Positions 42,645-50,426 of a stretch of 64,000 bases of DNA are shown here, piece by piece. Source of the stretch: Tractidigestivibacter scatoligenes (GTDB lineage Bacteria > Actinomycetota > Coriobacteriia > Coriobacteriales > Atopobiaceae); NCBI RefSeq assembly GCF_001494635.1, contig NZ_LOJF01000001.1, positions 682,001-746,000 on the forward strand. The letters run 5' to 3'. The translations under genes were made by a program, and so were the position numbers. Positions within the stretch are counted from its first letter, which is position 1, and each line of letters starts with the position of its first letter. Below the pieces are notes generated by a model. That model searched no databases. It saw only the letters and a program-made list of their open reading frames with translations, and was not told where the DNA came from.

Positions 42645-42787
42645 CCCCCGTTGGGGCCCAGGGAGCAAGCCACGTCACCGCGGAGCCCGCGCCCTTGCGG
42701 GCGTGGCGCTGCGGGCTCCGCGGTGACGTGGCGCCAGGGGGCGGGAAGAGGTGCTTGCCCCCTGTGCTACCTTGGTCCCAACGGGGG
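42645..42787. other. Large nested hairpin region
   Basis: Inner perfect 22-bp arms at 42669-42690 and 42711-42732 (starting GCCACGTCACCGCGGAGC) sit within outer 11-bp arms CCCCCGTTGGG (42645-42655) and CCCAACGGGGG (42777-42787). The folded single strand would give an about 140-base structured element. No gene fits. Candidates are a structured RNA, a single-strand origin, or a boundary of a lost insertion. Confidence 0.6.
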
Positions 42788-42897
42788 CCCGGAGGTCATG
42801 CCCTTGCCCTTTGCGTTTTCGACGGGGCGCGAGGACAGGGGACCCCTCACAGTCCCCGGCGCAGCGGCGTGTCGGAAACGCTGCTCTCTGAAGAGAA

Positions 42898-42933
42898 GCG
42901 GGGACGCGTGACCGATGCGTCACGCGTCCCCGC
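42898..42933. terminator. Hairpin before the excisionase-like gene
   Basis: Perfect 15-bp arms GCGGGGACGCGTGAC and GTCACGCGTCCCCGC around a 6-base loop, about 70 bases beyond the stop of the minus-strand excisionase-like gene. Likely the int/xis terminator. Confidence 0.55.
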
Positions 42934-43001
42934 GGCGATTCTCCGATTGAAATATGACTCTGCGCGATGGATTAGTCACACGTACGAGTTGTCGTTCACA
43001 T

Positions 43002-43232
43002 CTACGGAAGCCTACCCTTGTCGAGGAGCTCCTTCTGCACGGTCCTCCTGTTGACCCTGAGGAGCCCGCCAACACGGATGTGCGGGAGGGCATTGATCAG
43101 CTGGTAGCTCTTCGTCCTCCCGACGCCGAACACCTCTTGGATGTCCCTTGGCCCGAGCCATTCGGGCCTGTCGCAGAGCGGCGACGTGTCCGAAAGCGAC
43201 CTCTCCGTGGGGCCCGTCGGCTTCCTGTCCAT
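43002..43232 (-). CDS. Excisionase-like HTH protein next to the integrase
   Basis: A 76-residue protein with an AlpA/excisionase-type HTH: WLGPRDIQEVFGVGRTKSYQ then LINALPHIRVGGLLRVNRRTVQ. ATG at 43232 is chosen because GGAGGAGG lies 8 bases upstream. It lies downstream of int on the same strand, separated by 141 bp holding GGGAAGCC-type iterons. The probable recombination directionality factor, competing for that role with the HTH gene at 10,420. Confidence 0.7.
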   Translation of the reverse strand: MDRKPTGPTERSLSDTSPLCDRPEWLGPRDIQEVFGVGRTKSYQLINALPHIRVGGLLRVNRRTVQKELLDKGRLP

Positions 43233-43318
43233 CTCGCGTACCTCCTCCTTCGAGATTCCGTGCCATGCCGAGACGTTACGTCGCATGCCGAAGTGTGCGG
43301 CCGTCGCCTCGGGGCGCT

Positions 43319-43346
43319 GCGTTTCCCGGGCTTCCCGTGCGTTCCC
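43319..43346 (-). promoter_or_regulatory. GGGAAGCC-type iterons upstream of the xis-like gene
   Basis: On the minus strand GGGAACGC (43346-43339), GGGAAGCC (43336-43329) and GGGAAACGC (43327-43319) follow a CTGGTG that also precedes the 10,256 cluster (CTGGTCGGGAAGCC). The shared layout before two excisionase-like genes suggests common control. Confidence 0.5.
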
Positions 43347-43373
43347 CACCAGAAAGGGGACACAACCGCCCGG

Positions 43374-44612
43374 CTACACGACGCGCAGCATCGTCTCGCT
43401 CCCTTCGTCCTGTCCGCTGCCGGGTCTTGCCGCCATCTGCTCGGCGATCGTCCTGGCGGCGGACCTCCTCGCGTGCGGGTCGGCGCTCGCGTAGGTGTTG
43501 AGCGTCATCGCCGCGTTCGCGTGACCCATGAGCGAGCTCACCGTCTTGATGTCGGTGCCCGCGGCGACGAGGTAGGTGGCATAGGTGTGCCTGAGGTCGT
43601 GCAGCGTCACCCTCCTCCCCGTGGTGCCCACCAGGTCGAGCATCTTCGCGATGGAGGCAAACTCCTTCGTGAGGCGGTCTGGGTAGTAGAATGCGCCGCT
43701 GGAGTCGCCCAGGACGTAGAGGTCCTCTATTGCCTCTGGCCTTCCGCCACTCAGCGTGACGAGGCGGCGCCTGCGCCTCGCGAGCCTCGACGCCAGGTCC
43801 GGCTCGAGCGGGACCTCGCGCCGGCTCGTTGGCGTCTTGGGCTCCTTCACCACAGCCTTGCCCTCGCACTGGCAGACTGCGACCCTCACCCGTAGGACTC
43901 CGTGGTCGAGGTCGACGTCCCTCCACCTGAGGCCGCACATCTCCTCCCTGCGCAGCCCGCAGGCGAGCCCCAGCCTTATCGCGAGCGTCACCTCGGTGTC
44001 CTGCATGGAGTCGAGTGCGAGCAGCAGCCTCTCACGCCCATTGGCGTCGAGGGCGTTCGGCTCCCTCGCCTCGCGCTTCGGCGGCTTGATCCGCCTCGTA
44101 AAGGGGTTCCGCTCGATGATCCCGCTGTCTGCCGCGTACTGGAGCGCCTGCTTGAGGAAGCGATGTGCCTTGGCGACCGTGTTGTTGCAGAGCCCGTCCT
44201 CGAGGAGCGCCGCCTGCATCTGGAGGATGGTGTCCCCGGTGATCTCGTCTATCCGCATGGCGCTCAGATAGCGCGAGACGTGCTTCGCGCAGTGGCGGTA
44301 GTTCGCGGCGGTGGTCTGGGCGATTCCTGCCCCGCTCTCGAGCGAGCGAATGTAACGCTCGAGAAAGGTGGGCACGAACATATCCTCCCTCGTGATGCCT
44401 AGGGGGAGCTCCTGCCGGCGCACCTCGTCGTCGAGCTCCTTTCGTATCTCGTCTGCCCTCCTCCTCGCGGCGCGCTTCCCCGACGCTCGGAAGCTGCGGG
44501 TGGTCTGGTGCCTCTTGCCGTCTTCCGTGCGGGAGTATCGGCACTTCCAGCGGCCGTTGCCGAGGTCTATCAGCGACCCTTCGGACCAGATGTCTTCTTT
44601 TACCTGGTACAT
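43374..44612 (-). CDS. int: Tyrosine recombinase (integrase) of element 1
   Basis: A 412-residue integrase. The N-terminal AP2-like arm-binding domain (LGNGRWKCRYSRTEDGKRHQ) is followed by a SAM-like core-binding domain (about 85-165) and a catalytic domain with Arg 221 (GLACGLRREEMCGLRW), His 338 and Arg 341 in TLHDLRHTYAT, His 364 in LMGHA, and Tyr 374 in TLNTYASADPH. All R-H-R-H-Y residues are present, so it should be active. Start ATG at 44612 with GGAGGCAGGGG; an in-frame extension upstream is not needed. It sits about 270 bp from attR with arm-type repeats between. Confidence 0.92.
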   Translation of the reverse strand: MYQVKEDIWSEGSLIDLGNGRWKCRYSRTEDGKRHQTTRSFRASGKRAARRRADEIRKELDDEVRRQELPLGITREDMFVPTFLERYIRSLESGAGIAQTTAANYRHCAKHVSRYLSAMRIDEITGDTILQMQAALLEDGLCNNTVAKAHRFLKQALQYAADSGIIERNPFTRRIKPPKREAREPNALDANGRERLLLALDSMQDTEVTLAIRLGLACGLRREEMCGLRWRDVDLDHGVLRVRVAVCQCEGKAVVKEPKTPTSRREVPLEPDLASRLARRRRRLVTLSGGRPEAIEDLYVLGDSSGAFYYPDRLTKEFASIAKMLDLVGTTGRRVTLHDLRHTYATYLVAAGTDIKTVSSLMGHANAAMTLNTYASADPHARRSAARTIAEQMAARPGSGQDEGSETMLRVV

Positions 44613-44718
44613 CCCCTGCCTCCATGCCACGCTGCTGCGGGCGCCCCCGTCGGCTCCCCGGCGTTCGGAACCTGCAAGTGGAGGGGCCATGTATGCGAAA
44701 AGCTACCCTCCGCCCCGA

Positions 44719-44760
44719 GTGCACGCGGGTGCACGCGAAGAGTGCACGCGGAGTGCACGC
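44719..44760. promoter_or_regulatory. Integrase arm-type repeats, right end
   Basis: Four copies of GTGCACGC, at 44719, 44729, 44742 and 44753, between the integrase start and the att site. The last two, with the following CAACCC, resemble the left-end group. Left and right groups frame the element as expected for integrase arm sites. Confidence 0.7.
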
Positions 44761-44878
44761 AACCCGGTTAAGCTCGACACGAAATGATACTGGGTGGACG
44801 GTCATCTGGCCTGTCTACCAGCCCTTTTGGCACGATTTGGCATGAATGAGCACGATGCGGATACCCCATATAAGCGTT

Positions 44879-44925
44879 CTGACACGGAAGAGGTCAGAAG
44901 TTCAAATCTTCTAACGCCCACCATA
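44879..44925 (+). repeat. att site 2 (junction of elements 1 and 2)
   Basis: Identical over 47 bp to 9955-10001. From 44886 it is also the same as 58072-58151 over 80 bases with one mismatch, including the following tRNA terminator. It is therefore both the right end of element 1 and the left end of element 2. Confidence 0.9.
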
Positions 44926-44932
44926 CACGCAG

Positions 44933-44965
44933 ATCGGAGGCCCTTTTTTGGACCTCCGATTTTTT
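44933..44965 (+). terminator. Duplicated tRNA-Val terminator in element 2
   Basis: ATCGGAGG pairs with CCTCCGAT across a T-rich loop, followed by TTTTT. Nearly identical to 58119-58151. Confidence 0.7.
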
Positions 44966-45086
44966 GTTCAAGGTGAATTGGATACTAATCGTGTGAGAAA
45001 CTCGCTTCGCAAGACGTCTGGTCCGAAGTCCCGTCTCGGCTGCGCGGTGTAGTCGACGGACGCATCGGCATCGACTGGGAGGACGG

Positions 45087-45116
45087 AAGTAGGTCCAAGT
45101 AGGTCCAAGTAGGTTC
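45087..45116. repeat. Three tandem 10-bp repeats near the left end of element 2
   Basis: AAGTAGGTCC twice and AAGTAGGTTC once, directly adjacent (45087-45096, 45097-45106, 45107-45116), with a further TCGAGTAGG near 45182. Possibly binding sites for a lost recombinase or regulator. No gene is supported between 44966 and 45204. Confidence 0.55.
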
Positions 45117-45204
45117 GAGTAAAGCTGGCCCGTCCGAGGTCCTCGCAGGTAAAGAGGCCCACGGAGGTCGAACCTCGGGTTCGAGTAGGCTCTGGCGGCG
45201 CGGC

Positions 45205-45273
45205 TACATCCAGCGCAGCGTGATGCATGCGATGGCCTTCAGCAACCGCAGCAGTACCCTAAGCACCCTCATG
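45205..45273 (-). CDS. 22-residue cationic hydrophobic peptide
   Basis: Short frame with GGGAGG 6 bases before the ATG at 45273. The peptide begins MRVLRVLLRLLK, contains one Cys and ends LRWM, with net charge +5 and no acidic residue. It resembles the 24-residue peptide of element 1 (start M-A-R-R-L-L-R-L, +5) in charge, size, ribosome site quality and location next to mobilisation or integration genes. Expression is not proven. Confidence 0.4.
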
Positions 45274-45361
45274 GTCGGCCTCCCTTCGCTTGACCTCGGC
45301 GAGCATGGCCGGTGAACGTGAGATCCTTTGGCTCAGCAGCTGTCGTCGCCGTCTGCGGCTC

Positions 45362-45859
45362 CTAGAGTGCCGACGAGGTCACGTCGGCGTCGAAGCTCCC
45401 CTCCACCTCCGGCGCTGCCGACTTCGCGTCGGGGTCTACGCCGGCGTGGATATCCAACATCGTGCTCACGCTCGCGTGCCCCATACAGCTCGCCGCGGCC
45501 CTCGCGTCGCAGCCGCCCGCGATCACCATGGTGGCGAAGGCGTGCCCGAGGTCGCGGGAGGTGCCCTTGAAGCCGTTCGTCTAGCAGAGGTCGGCGAAGT
45601 CCTTACCGAGTTGCGTGGGGTTGTAGGGCCCGCTCTTCTCCTCTTGCGTTCCCGGTATGCAGGGGTCGCCGAAGGGGAATGCGAGCTCGTTGGCGATGCG
45701 CACGGCGCCCGCCCGCGCGAGGCGCAGCATGTCGAGGGTGCGCCTGGTAAGCGCGTCTCGCCTGCGCTCCGCCTGCCGGCGCGTCTTGCCCTCGACCGTG
45801 TGGAACGTCCTCACGACCTCGCCCGTTACGGGTCTGTGTGCGAGAGGACCGCCTCCCAT
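45362..45859 (-). pseudogene. Tyrosine integrase pseudogene
   Basis: One frame runs from 45859 to a TAG at 45581-45583 and continues without shift to a second stop at 45362-45364. The first part carries an arm-binding-like segment (TGEVVRTFHTVEGKTRRQAE) directly joined to PYNPTQLGKDFADLC, so the middle domain is deleted. After the stop comes SRDLGHAFATMVIAGG and SCMGHASVSTMLDIHAGVDP. Here the catalytic Arg of H-D-L-R-H is Gly and the Tyr nucleophile is His (D-I-H-A for D-I-Y-A). Three independent defects show it cannot recombine. Confidence 0.8.
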
Positions 45860-45964
45860 CGGTCACTGTTTCTCCGTCTCCTCAGACTACGGCTGGCGTA
45901 GGTAAGGTTCTGCATCTCCACTTCCTTCCACTCGGTTTTCAACAGCCGTTTCTGACCGGCATTG

Positions 45965-45998
45965 TGACCGCTAAAGTGACCACCAAATGACCACCAAA
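45965..45998. repeat. Arm-type repeats of the lost integrase
   Basis: TGACCGCTAAA (45965), TGACCACCAAA (45977) and TGACCACCAAA (45988), in 11-12 bp steps, lie just upstream of the integrase pseudogene. They differ from the arm sites of element 1, so the lost integrase had another specificity. Confidence 0.55.
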
Positions 45999-46132
45999 AC
46001 GAGGTTGGAGATGCAGAAGAAGCAGACTCCTACAGACCGTTGGAGACGCGAAAAAACACAAAACGCCTGCTCAACGCAGTGTATCCAGACGAGGTAGACG
46101 AGGGAGAACTTGTGGAGCCTCCAGCTTGACTC

Positions 46133-46179
46133 GTTCATAACCCAAAAGGTCGTTGGTTCAAATCCAGCCCCCGCGACCA
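46133..46179 (+). other. Fragment of an initiator tRNA-Met-like 3' end
   Basis: GTTCATAACCC, AAGGTCGTTGGTTCAAATCC and AGCCCCCGCGACCA follow the anticodon loop (CAT), T-arm and acceptor of a tRNA-fMet. The matching 5' acceptor strand is absent, so it is not a functional tRNA. It is best read as a relic att site of an element that once used a tRNA-Met gene. Confidence 0.55.
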
Positions 46180-46211
46180 AACGTTACAGCCTCCTTCGGG
46201 AGGCTTTGTTA

Positions 46212-46700
46212 TTATCGGAATCCACTGGCAATGCGCCACATCGGGTGGCCTTCCATCGAGTAGACCCAGTCTCGGCGTGTCGCCTTCACGGAGTTGTCTG
46301 CGACCTCGACGCTGATGGCGGAGAGCACGCTTCTGAACTCGACCGCGTGCGGGATGCGGCCCGCGTTGTCGTCGTGGTAGACGATGGCCACCTTGTAGTC
46401 GGGGAAGTCCTCCCGTACCCAGGCGACGGCAAGGCAGTGCAGTCTCTCGAGGGGGGCGGCGTCGCCGGGATCGGGCGAGATCACGTAGTGCTTGTAGGTC
46501 CGAGCGGGCCTGCCGCCCCAGGGCGTGTCGTTGCGGTAGGCATGGCGGGTCTCGTCCATGACGGCTGCCCAGTCGAAGCCTTCCTCCTGCGGCGCGTCGA
46601 TGTTGAGGAAGTCGCGCGCAAGCGCTCTGCCGTTCTTGGTGAGGTACCTGTATATCCCGGCGCAGGAGGTGTGGCCGGATATGGGCTTCAAGGTCTGCAT
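46212..46700 (-). pseudogene. Truncated relaxase of element 2
   Basis: A 162-codon frame homologous to the N-terminal half of the element 1 relaxase (LKPISGHTSCAGIYRYLTKN; TYKHYVISPDPGDAAPLERL; AIVYHDDNAGRIPHA). It breaks inside the three-His motif (IPHA then VEF instead of IPHAHV) and joins a fragment that resembles a later relaxase segment (RDWVYSMEGHPMW). The internal deletion removes the metal site, so it cannot nick DNA. Confidence 0.75.
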
Positions 46701-46708
46701 CGCGGCCC

Positions 46709-46970
46709 CTAGAGGAAGAGGATCCGCGACTCTGCGACGGAGCGCACGCTGGAGGCAAGCGGCCCGGCGGCCCGGCGTACCGAGTCGAGGGGCCCCTTGC
46801 CTGCGTCAGCGCGTCGAGCACGTCGGCGCGCTGTGCGGAGACGTCGTCCGCCTGCAGCTGCAGGAGCAGCCGGACGAGGTCGGACACCGAGAGCCCCGTC
46901 CCCCTGCCAGCGCCTTGGCGCGGGCGAGGTCGGCGTCGGTGACCCCGCACGTATATCCTTCGCGTGCATC
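46709..46970 (-). pseudogene. Frameshifted MobC-like gene of element 2
   Basis: MobC-like pieces occur in three frames in order: VTDADLARAKALAGG, then LSVSDLVRLLLQLQADDVSA, then SVRRAAGPLASSVRSVAESR followed by a stop at 46709. At least two frameshifts are needed to join them. It lies between the oriT-like block (47,021) and the broken relaxase, the same order as in element 1. Confidence 0.6.
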
Positions 46971-47020
46971 GTTCCATGCTGCTCCGATCTTCCCTGCGAG
47001 CGAGAAAGCCCGCGAATCCC

Positions 47021-47042
47021 AGGGGCGCGGGGCATCCCCCGC
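47021..47042 (-). other. oriT-like sequence of element 2
   Basis: AGGGGCGCGGGG followed by CATCCCCCGC matches 35280-35301 at 21 of 22 positions and lies upstream of the decayed mob genes. It could be nicked by the relaxase of element 1 if that enzyme recognises this block (inference). Confidence 0.55.
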
Positions 47043-47105
47043 TTGGAGGAGCGTAGCCGGTGCGCACGTGGATATGTGACCCTCGCTCCGGATAGGTGCG
47101 GCGCG

Positions 47106-47136
47106 GCCCCGGATTCGCTTCGCCGGAATCCGGGGC
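47106..47136. terminator. Hairpin before the second R-M locus
   Basis: Perfect 11-bp arms GCCCCGGATTC and GAATCCGGGGC around a 9-base loop. A second, weaker dyad (TGTCTCG / CGAGACA) follows near 47,159-47,184. Confidence 0.5.
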
Positions 47137-47257
47137 TAGCCAGGCGCCGACAAGCGCTGTCTCGGGCGTGTACGCACGAGACAGGCTGCTTGCTTAGGGC
47201 TGATTAGAAACGCAGATGGTCGGATAGCTGATAGGCTGCGATACGGCTGTTGCTAGA

Positions 47258-47277
47258 ATGTATTCATTATGTATTCA
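47258..47277 (+). promoter_or_regulatory. Direct repeat ATGTATTCA x2 before R-M locus 2
   Basis: ATGTATTCA at 47258-47266 and 47269-47277, 11 bp apart in AT-rich DNA upstream of the RHH gene. A likely operator for the RHH protein and part of the R-M promoter region. Confidence 0.45.
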
Positions 47278-47372
47278 GCCTGACTGAGCGGGGGCATTTT
47301 GTGAAGTGCTCAGAATTCGTTAGCTTGGGCGCCACCGAGATGGAGCTGCTAGAGTGTCTCGCTGGCGGTGGG

Positions 47373-47507
47373 ATGACGACCATCGCAATACGTATCCCCG
47401 TGAACTTCAAAGAGGCGGCTGCTGAAGAGGCGGCGCTGCGCAGGATAAGCTTCAGCGCCTTCTCGCGCATGTGCATGATCGACGAGCTGACGAAGGGAAA
47501 CAAGTAA
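47373..47507 (+). CDS. Ribbon-helix-helix regulator preceding hsdM (system 2)
   Basis: A 44-residue protein that is essentially one RHH domain: MTTIAIRIPVNFKEAAAEEA followed by ALRRISFSAFSRMCMIDELT. Alternative starts upstream (GTG 47301 or ATG 47250) would add a tail, but 47250 would place the repeat at 47,258 inside the gene. Its stop overlaps the hsdM ATG (TAATG). Probably represses the R-M operon through the nearby repeat (inference). Confidence 0.55.
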   Translation: MTTIAIRIPVNFKEAAAEEAALRRISFSAFSRMCMIDELTKGNK

Positions 47508-49287
47508 TGGCCGACATCCGGAAACTAGAGAAGGAGCTCTGGGAGGCAGCGGACAACCTCCGCGCTAACTCCAAGCTCACGAGCCAGCAGTACTGCATGC
47601 CGGTCCTCGGTCTCATCTTTCTGCGATACGCGTGGGGCCGCTTCAAGGCAGCCGACAAGGCCATTCATGAAGAGCGGGCGAAAGCAACAGGCAGGCCGAT
47701 TCCCATCGAGCCTGCCGACTACACCAAACGCGGTGCGATGTATCTCCCCGAGAAGGCGCGCTACGACTACCTCCTGAACCTGCCCAAGGGCGAGAAGAAT
47801 CTTGGCAAGAGGGTCGACGAGGCTATGGCGTCTATAGAGGCGGAAAACAAGCAGCTTGCCGGTGTCCTCCCGAACAACTACACCGAACTCGGAGACGATC
47901 TCCTCGCCGAGACCCTGCGAATCTTCAACAACCCTGCTCTCGACGAGGACGGCGACGACATTATCGGTCGCATCTACGAGTACTTCCTGGGGAAGTTCGC
48001 CCCTGCGGTGGCCTCGGACGATGGGGTATTCTTCACGCCGAAGTCGCTGGTCCGCATGATCATGAACGTCATAGAGCCCGAACGCGGCGTGATGCTCGAT
48101 CCCGCCTGCGGCTCGGGTGGCATGTTCGTCTCCGCGAGCGACTACGTGCGCGATCACGGCGGGAATCCCGCCGAGTCCATGACCTACTACGGTCAGGAGA
48201 AGGTGGAGTACAACGCCAAGCTCTGCCTCATGAACATGGCGGTGCACGGCATGAACGGCAAGATCGTCTCGGGCGACGCTGCGAACACCTTCTACCACGA
48301 CGCCCACTCGCTCGACGGCAAGTGCGACTACGTCGCCGCAAACCCGCCCTTCAACGTGGATAAGGTGAAAGCCGATGACGCGCAGAGCGCAGGCCGCATG
48401 CCGCTGGGGCTCTCGAGCATCAACAAGAAGGGCGAGTTCTCCAACGGAAACTACCTGTGGATCAACTACTTCTACAGCTACCTCAACCCGACCGGGCGCT
48501 CCGCGAGAAGCTGGTGAAGAGCGGCCACGTCGACGTGATGCTCTACGTGGGCAACAACTTCTTCTACACTAAGAGCCTTCCCTGCACGCTGTGGTTCCTC
48601 GACAAGGGAAAACCGGAAGAGCTGAAGGACAAGGTGCTCTTCATCGATGCTCAGAACTACCATACCGCCATAGACACGACCCACAACGAGTGGAGTCCGT
48701 GGCAGCTGAAGAACCTTACCGCGATCGTCTGGCTCTACCGTGGAGAGACCGCGAAGTACCAGGAGCTGATAGACGATTATTGCAGTGCGATACGCGAAGC
48801 CGGGGATTTAATTGGCGGTGAGGCGGGGTCAGCGCTGGCGAAGGTCTCTGGAATCGATGACCTTGCAGGCGCAAAGGAGACTCTAGCCACGTTTATCTCC
48901 GAAGTGAAAGACGAGGCGAAGGATGCTGTTGAAGCTGCGAAACGTAACGAGCGCAAGAAAGTCCGTGCCGCATTCGACGAGCGCATTGCAGGGCTGGAAG
49001 AGCAGCTGACAATTGTCGACGAAGCCCTCTGGCTCACCGAGAAGTTCGACGCTGGTGAGTATGAGGACGTTGCTGGGCTGTGCAAGGTTGCGACGCGCTC
49101 GGAAATCGAGGAGAAGAACTGGAGCCTCACGCCGGGGGCACACGTGGGTGTGCCGCCAGTAGAGGATGACGGGGTCGACTTCCACGAGCGCATGGGCGAG
49201 ATCCACTCCGAGCTGTTGAGGCTCCAAGCCGAGAGCGACGAGCTCATGGCTACTATAACTCGCAACTTCGAGGAGCTTGGGCTATGA
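47507..49287 (+). pseudogene. hsdM: HsdM of type I R-M system 2, frameshifted
   Basis: The N-terminal part is canonical: helical domain LEKELWEAADNLRANSKLTS, motif I VMLDPACGSGGMFVS, and catalytic motif AANPPFNV. Near 48,495 the frame changes. YLNPTGR is followed by a shifted end, while the rest (REKLVKSGHVDVMLYVGNNF, TKSLPCTLWFLDKG) continues in another frame to 49287. Comparison with the family suggests that about 25 residues are missing between the pieces, so a deletion rather than a one-base slip caused it. Unless this is a sequencing error, methylation by system 2 is lost. Confidence 0.8.
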
Positions 49288-50426
49288 GCACACCGTTAAA
49301 CAAGCTGTGCGAGCTGATTGTTGACTGCCCGCATTCCACGGCGCCGGATGAAGGCGAAGGTTACCCCCTCATCCGCACGCCCAACATCGGGCCAGGCTAT
49401 CTCGATTTAACCGATGTACACCGTGTGTCGAAGGAGACATACGACATACGAAACGCACGTGCAGTTCCGCAGCCCATGGACCTGATACTCGCCCGTGAAG
49501 CGCCTGCTGGAAACGTCGGAATCATTCGGGAGGGACAATGGGTGTGCCTTGGTCAGAGAACCGTGCTCATTCGGCCCGACCAGAAGAAGGTAGACCCCTG
49601 GTTCCTCAACTACTACCTGAACGCGCCAAGGCAGCGCCATCGCCTTCTGAGCAACGCGAACGGGGCAACTGTCTCCCACGTGAACATGCCCACCATCAGG
49701 AACTTGCCAGTCGACATGCCGAGTATGGAAGCCCAACGACGCATCGCATCCATCCTGATGGCATACGACAATCTTATCGAGAACAACCGCAAGCAGATTG
49801 CCTTGCTCGAGGAAGCGGCGCAGCGGCTCTACAAGGAGTGGTTCGTCGACCTGCGGTTCCCTGGGTATGAGAACGCTGAATATATCAGTGGGTTACCGAA
49901 GGGATGGCAGAGAACAAAGCTGATTGAACTTGTTGAGTTTAGGCGTGGGAAGGTCATTACTGCCAAACAAACGCGAGATGGTGACATCCCTGTGATAGCG
50001 GGAGGGCTGGCGGCTGCTTACCGCCATGATACCGCTAACACGAAGGCTCCAGTAATCACAGTCAGTGGTTCAGGTGCTAATGCGGGATATACTGCATTAC
50101 ACGAGAGTGATATCTGGGCATCTGATTGTTCTTATGTTGACTCATCGATGACGTCATCAATCTATTTCATCTATCTGTCTGTGAAAGTACTTGGCCGAGG
50201 TTTTAAGCATCTGCAACGTGGCTCTGCTCAGCCGCATGTATACCCATCACAAATAAATGAGCTTGAAGTGATAGTTCCAACTGATGAATGTCTAAATACC
50301 TTTGAGAGTATTGCTCAGCAAATCTATCACAATATGAGACTACTTAAACAAAAGGTTTTCTATGCCGACGAGGCTCGAAACCGCCTTCTCCCCAAACTCA
50401 TGTCGGGCGAGATCGAGGCATTGTGA
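49284..50426 (+). CDS. hsdS: Type I specificity subunit HsdS (system 2)
   Basis: A 380-residue protein starting in an ATGA overlap with the hsdM end. Two recognition domains: the first from residue 1 (KLCELIVDCPHSTAPDEGEG) to the conserved helix (PSMEAQRRIASILMAYDNLI), the second from about 205 (LPKGWQRTKLIELVEFRRGK) to DEARNRLLPKLMSGEIEAL. The second TRD is markedly AT-rich, indicating exchange. Apparently intact although its partner hsdM is broken. Confidence 0.88.
   Translation: MSTPLNKLCELIVDCPHSTAPDEGEGYPLIRTPNIGPGYLDLTDVHRVSKETYDIRNARAVPQPMDLILAREAPAGNVGIIREGQWVCLGQRTVLIRPDQKKVDPWFLNYYLNAPRQRHRLLSNANGATVSHVNMPTIRNLPVDMPSMEAQRRIASILMAYDNLIENNRKQIALLEEAAQRLYKEWFVDLRFPGYENAEYISGLPKGWQRTKLIELVEFRRGKVITAKQTRDGDIPVIAGGLAAAYRHDTANTKAPVITVSGSGANAGYTALHESDIWASDCSYVDSSMTSSIYFIYLSVKVLGRGFKHLQRGSAQPHVYPSQINELEVIVPTDECLNTFESIAQQIYHNMRLLKQKVFYADEARNRLLPKLMSGEIEAL

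Larger units (their letters stand above)
9955..44925. mobile_element. Integrative and conjugative element inserted at tRNA-Val (element 1)
   Basis: The element is bounded by a 47-bp perfect direct repeat (9955-10001 and 44879-44925) derived from the tRNA-Val 3' half. It encodes a tyrosine integrase next to the right end, HTH/excisionase-like proteins, a replication pair, a type IV secretion operon, relaxase plus MobC with a putative oriT, antirestriction and defence cargo, and a type I R-M system. All core modules look intact, so self-transfer is plausible. Position next to the intact tRNA suggests it inserted after element 2 (inference). Confidence 0.9.

Noticed and set aside
46133-46179. 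Functional tRNA-Met gene
   Set aside because: The 5' acceptor and D-arm strands that should pair with the 3' half are missing or mispaired.
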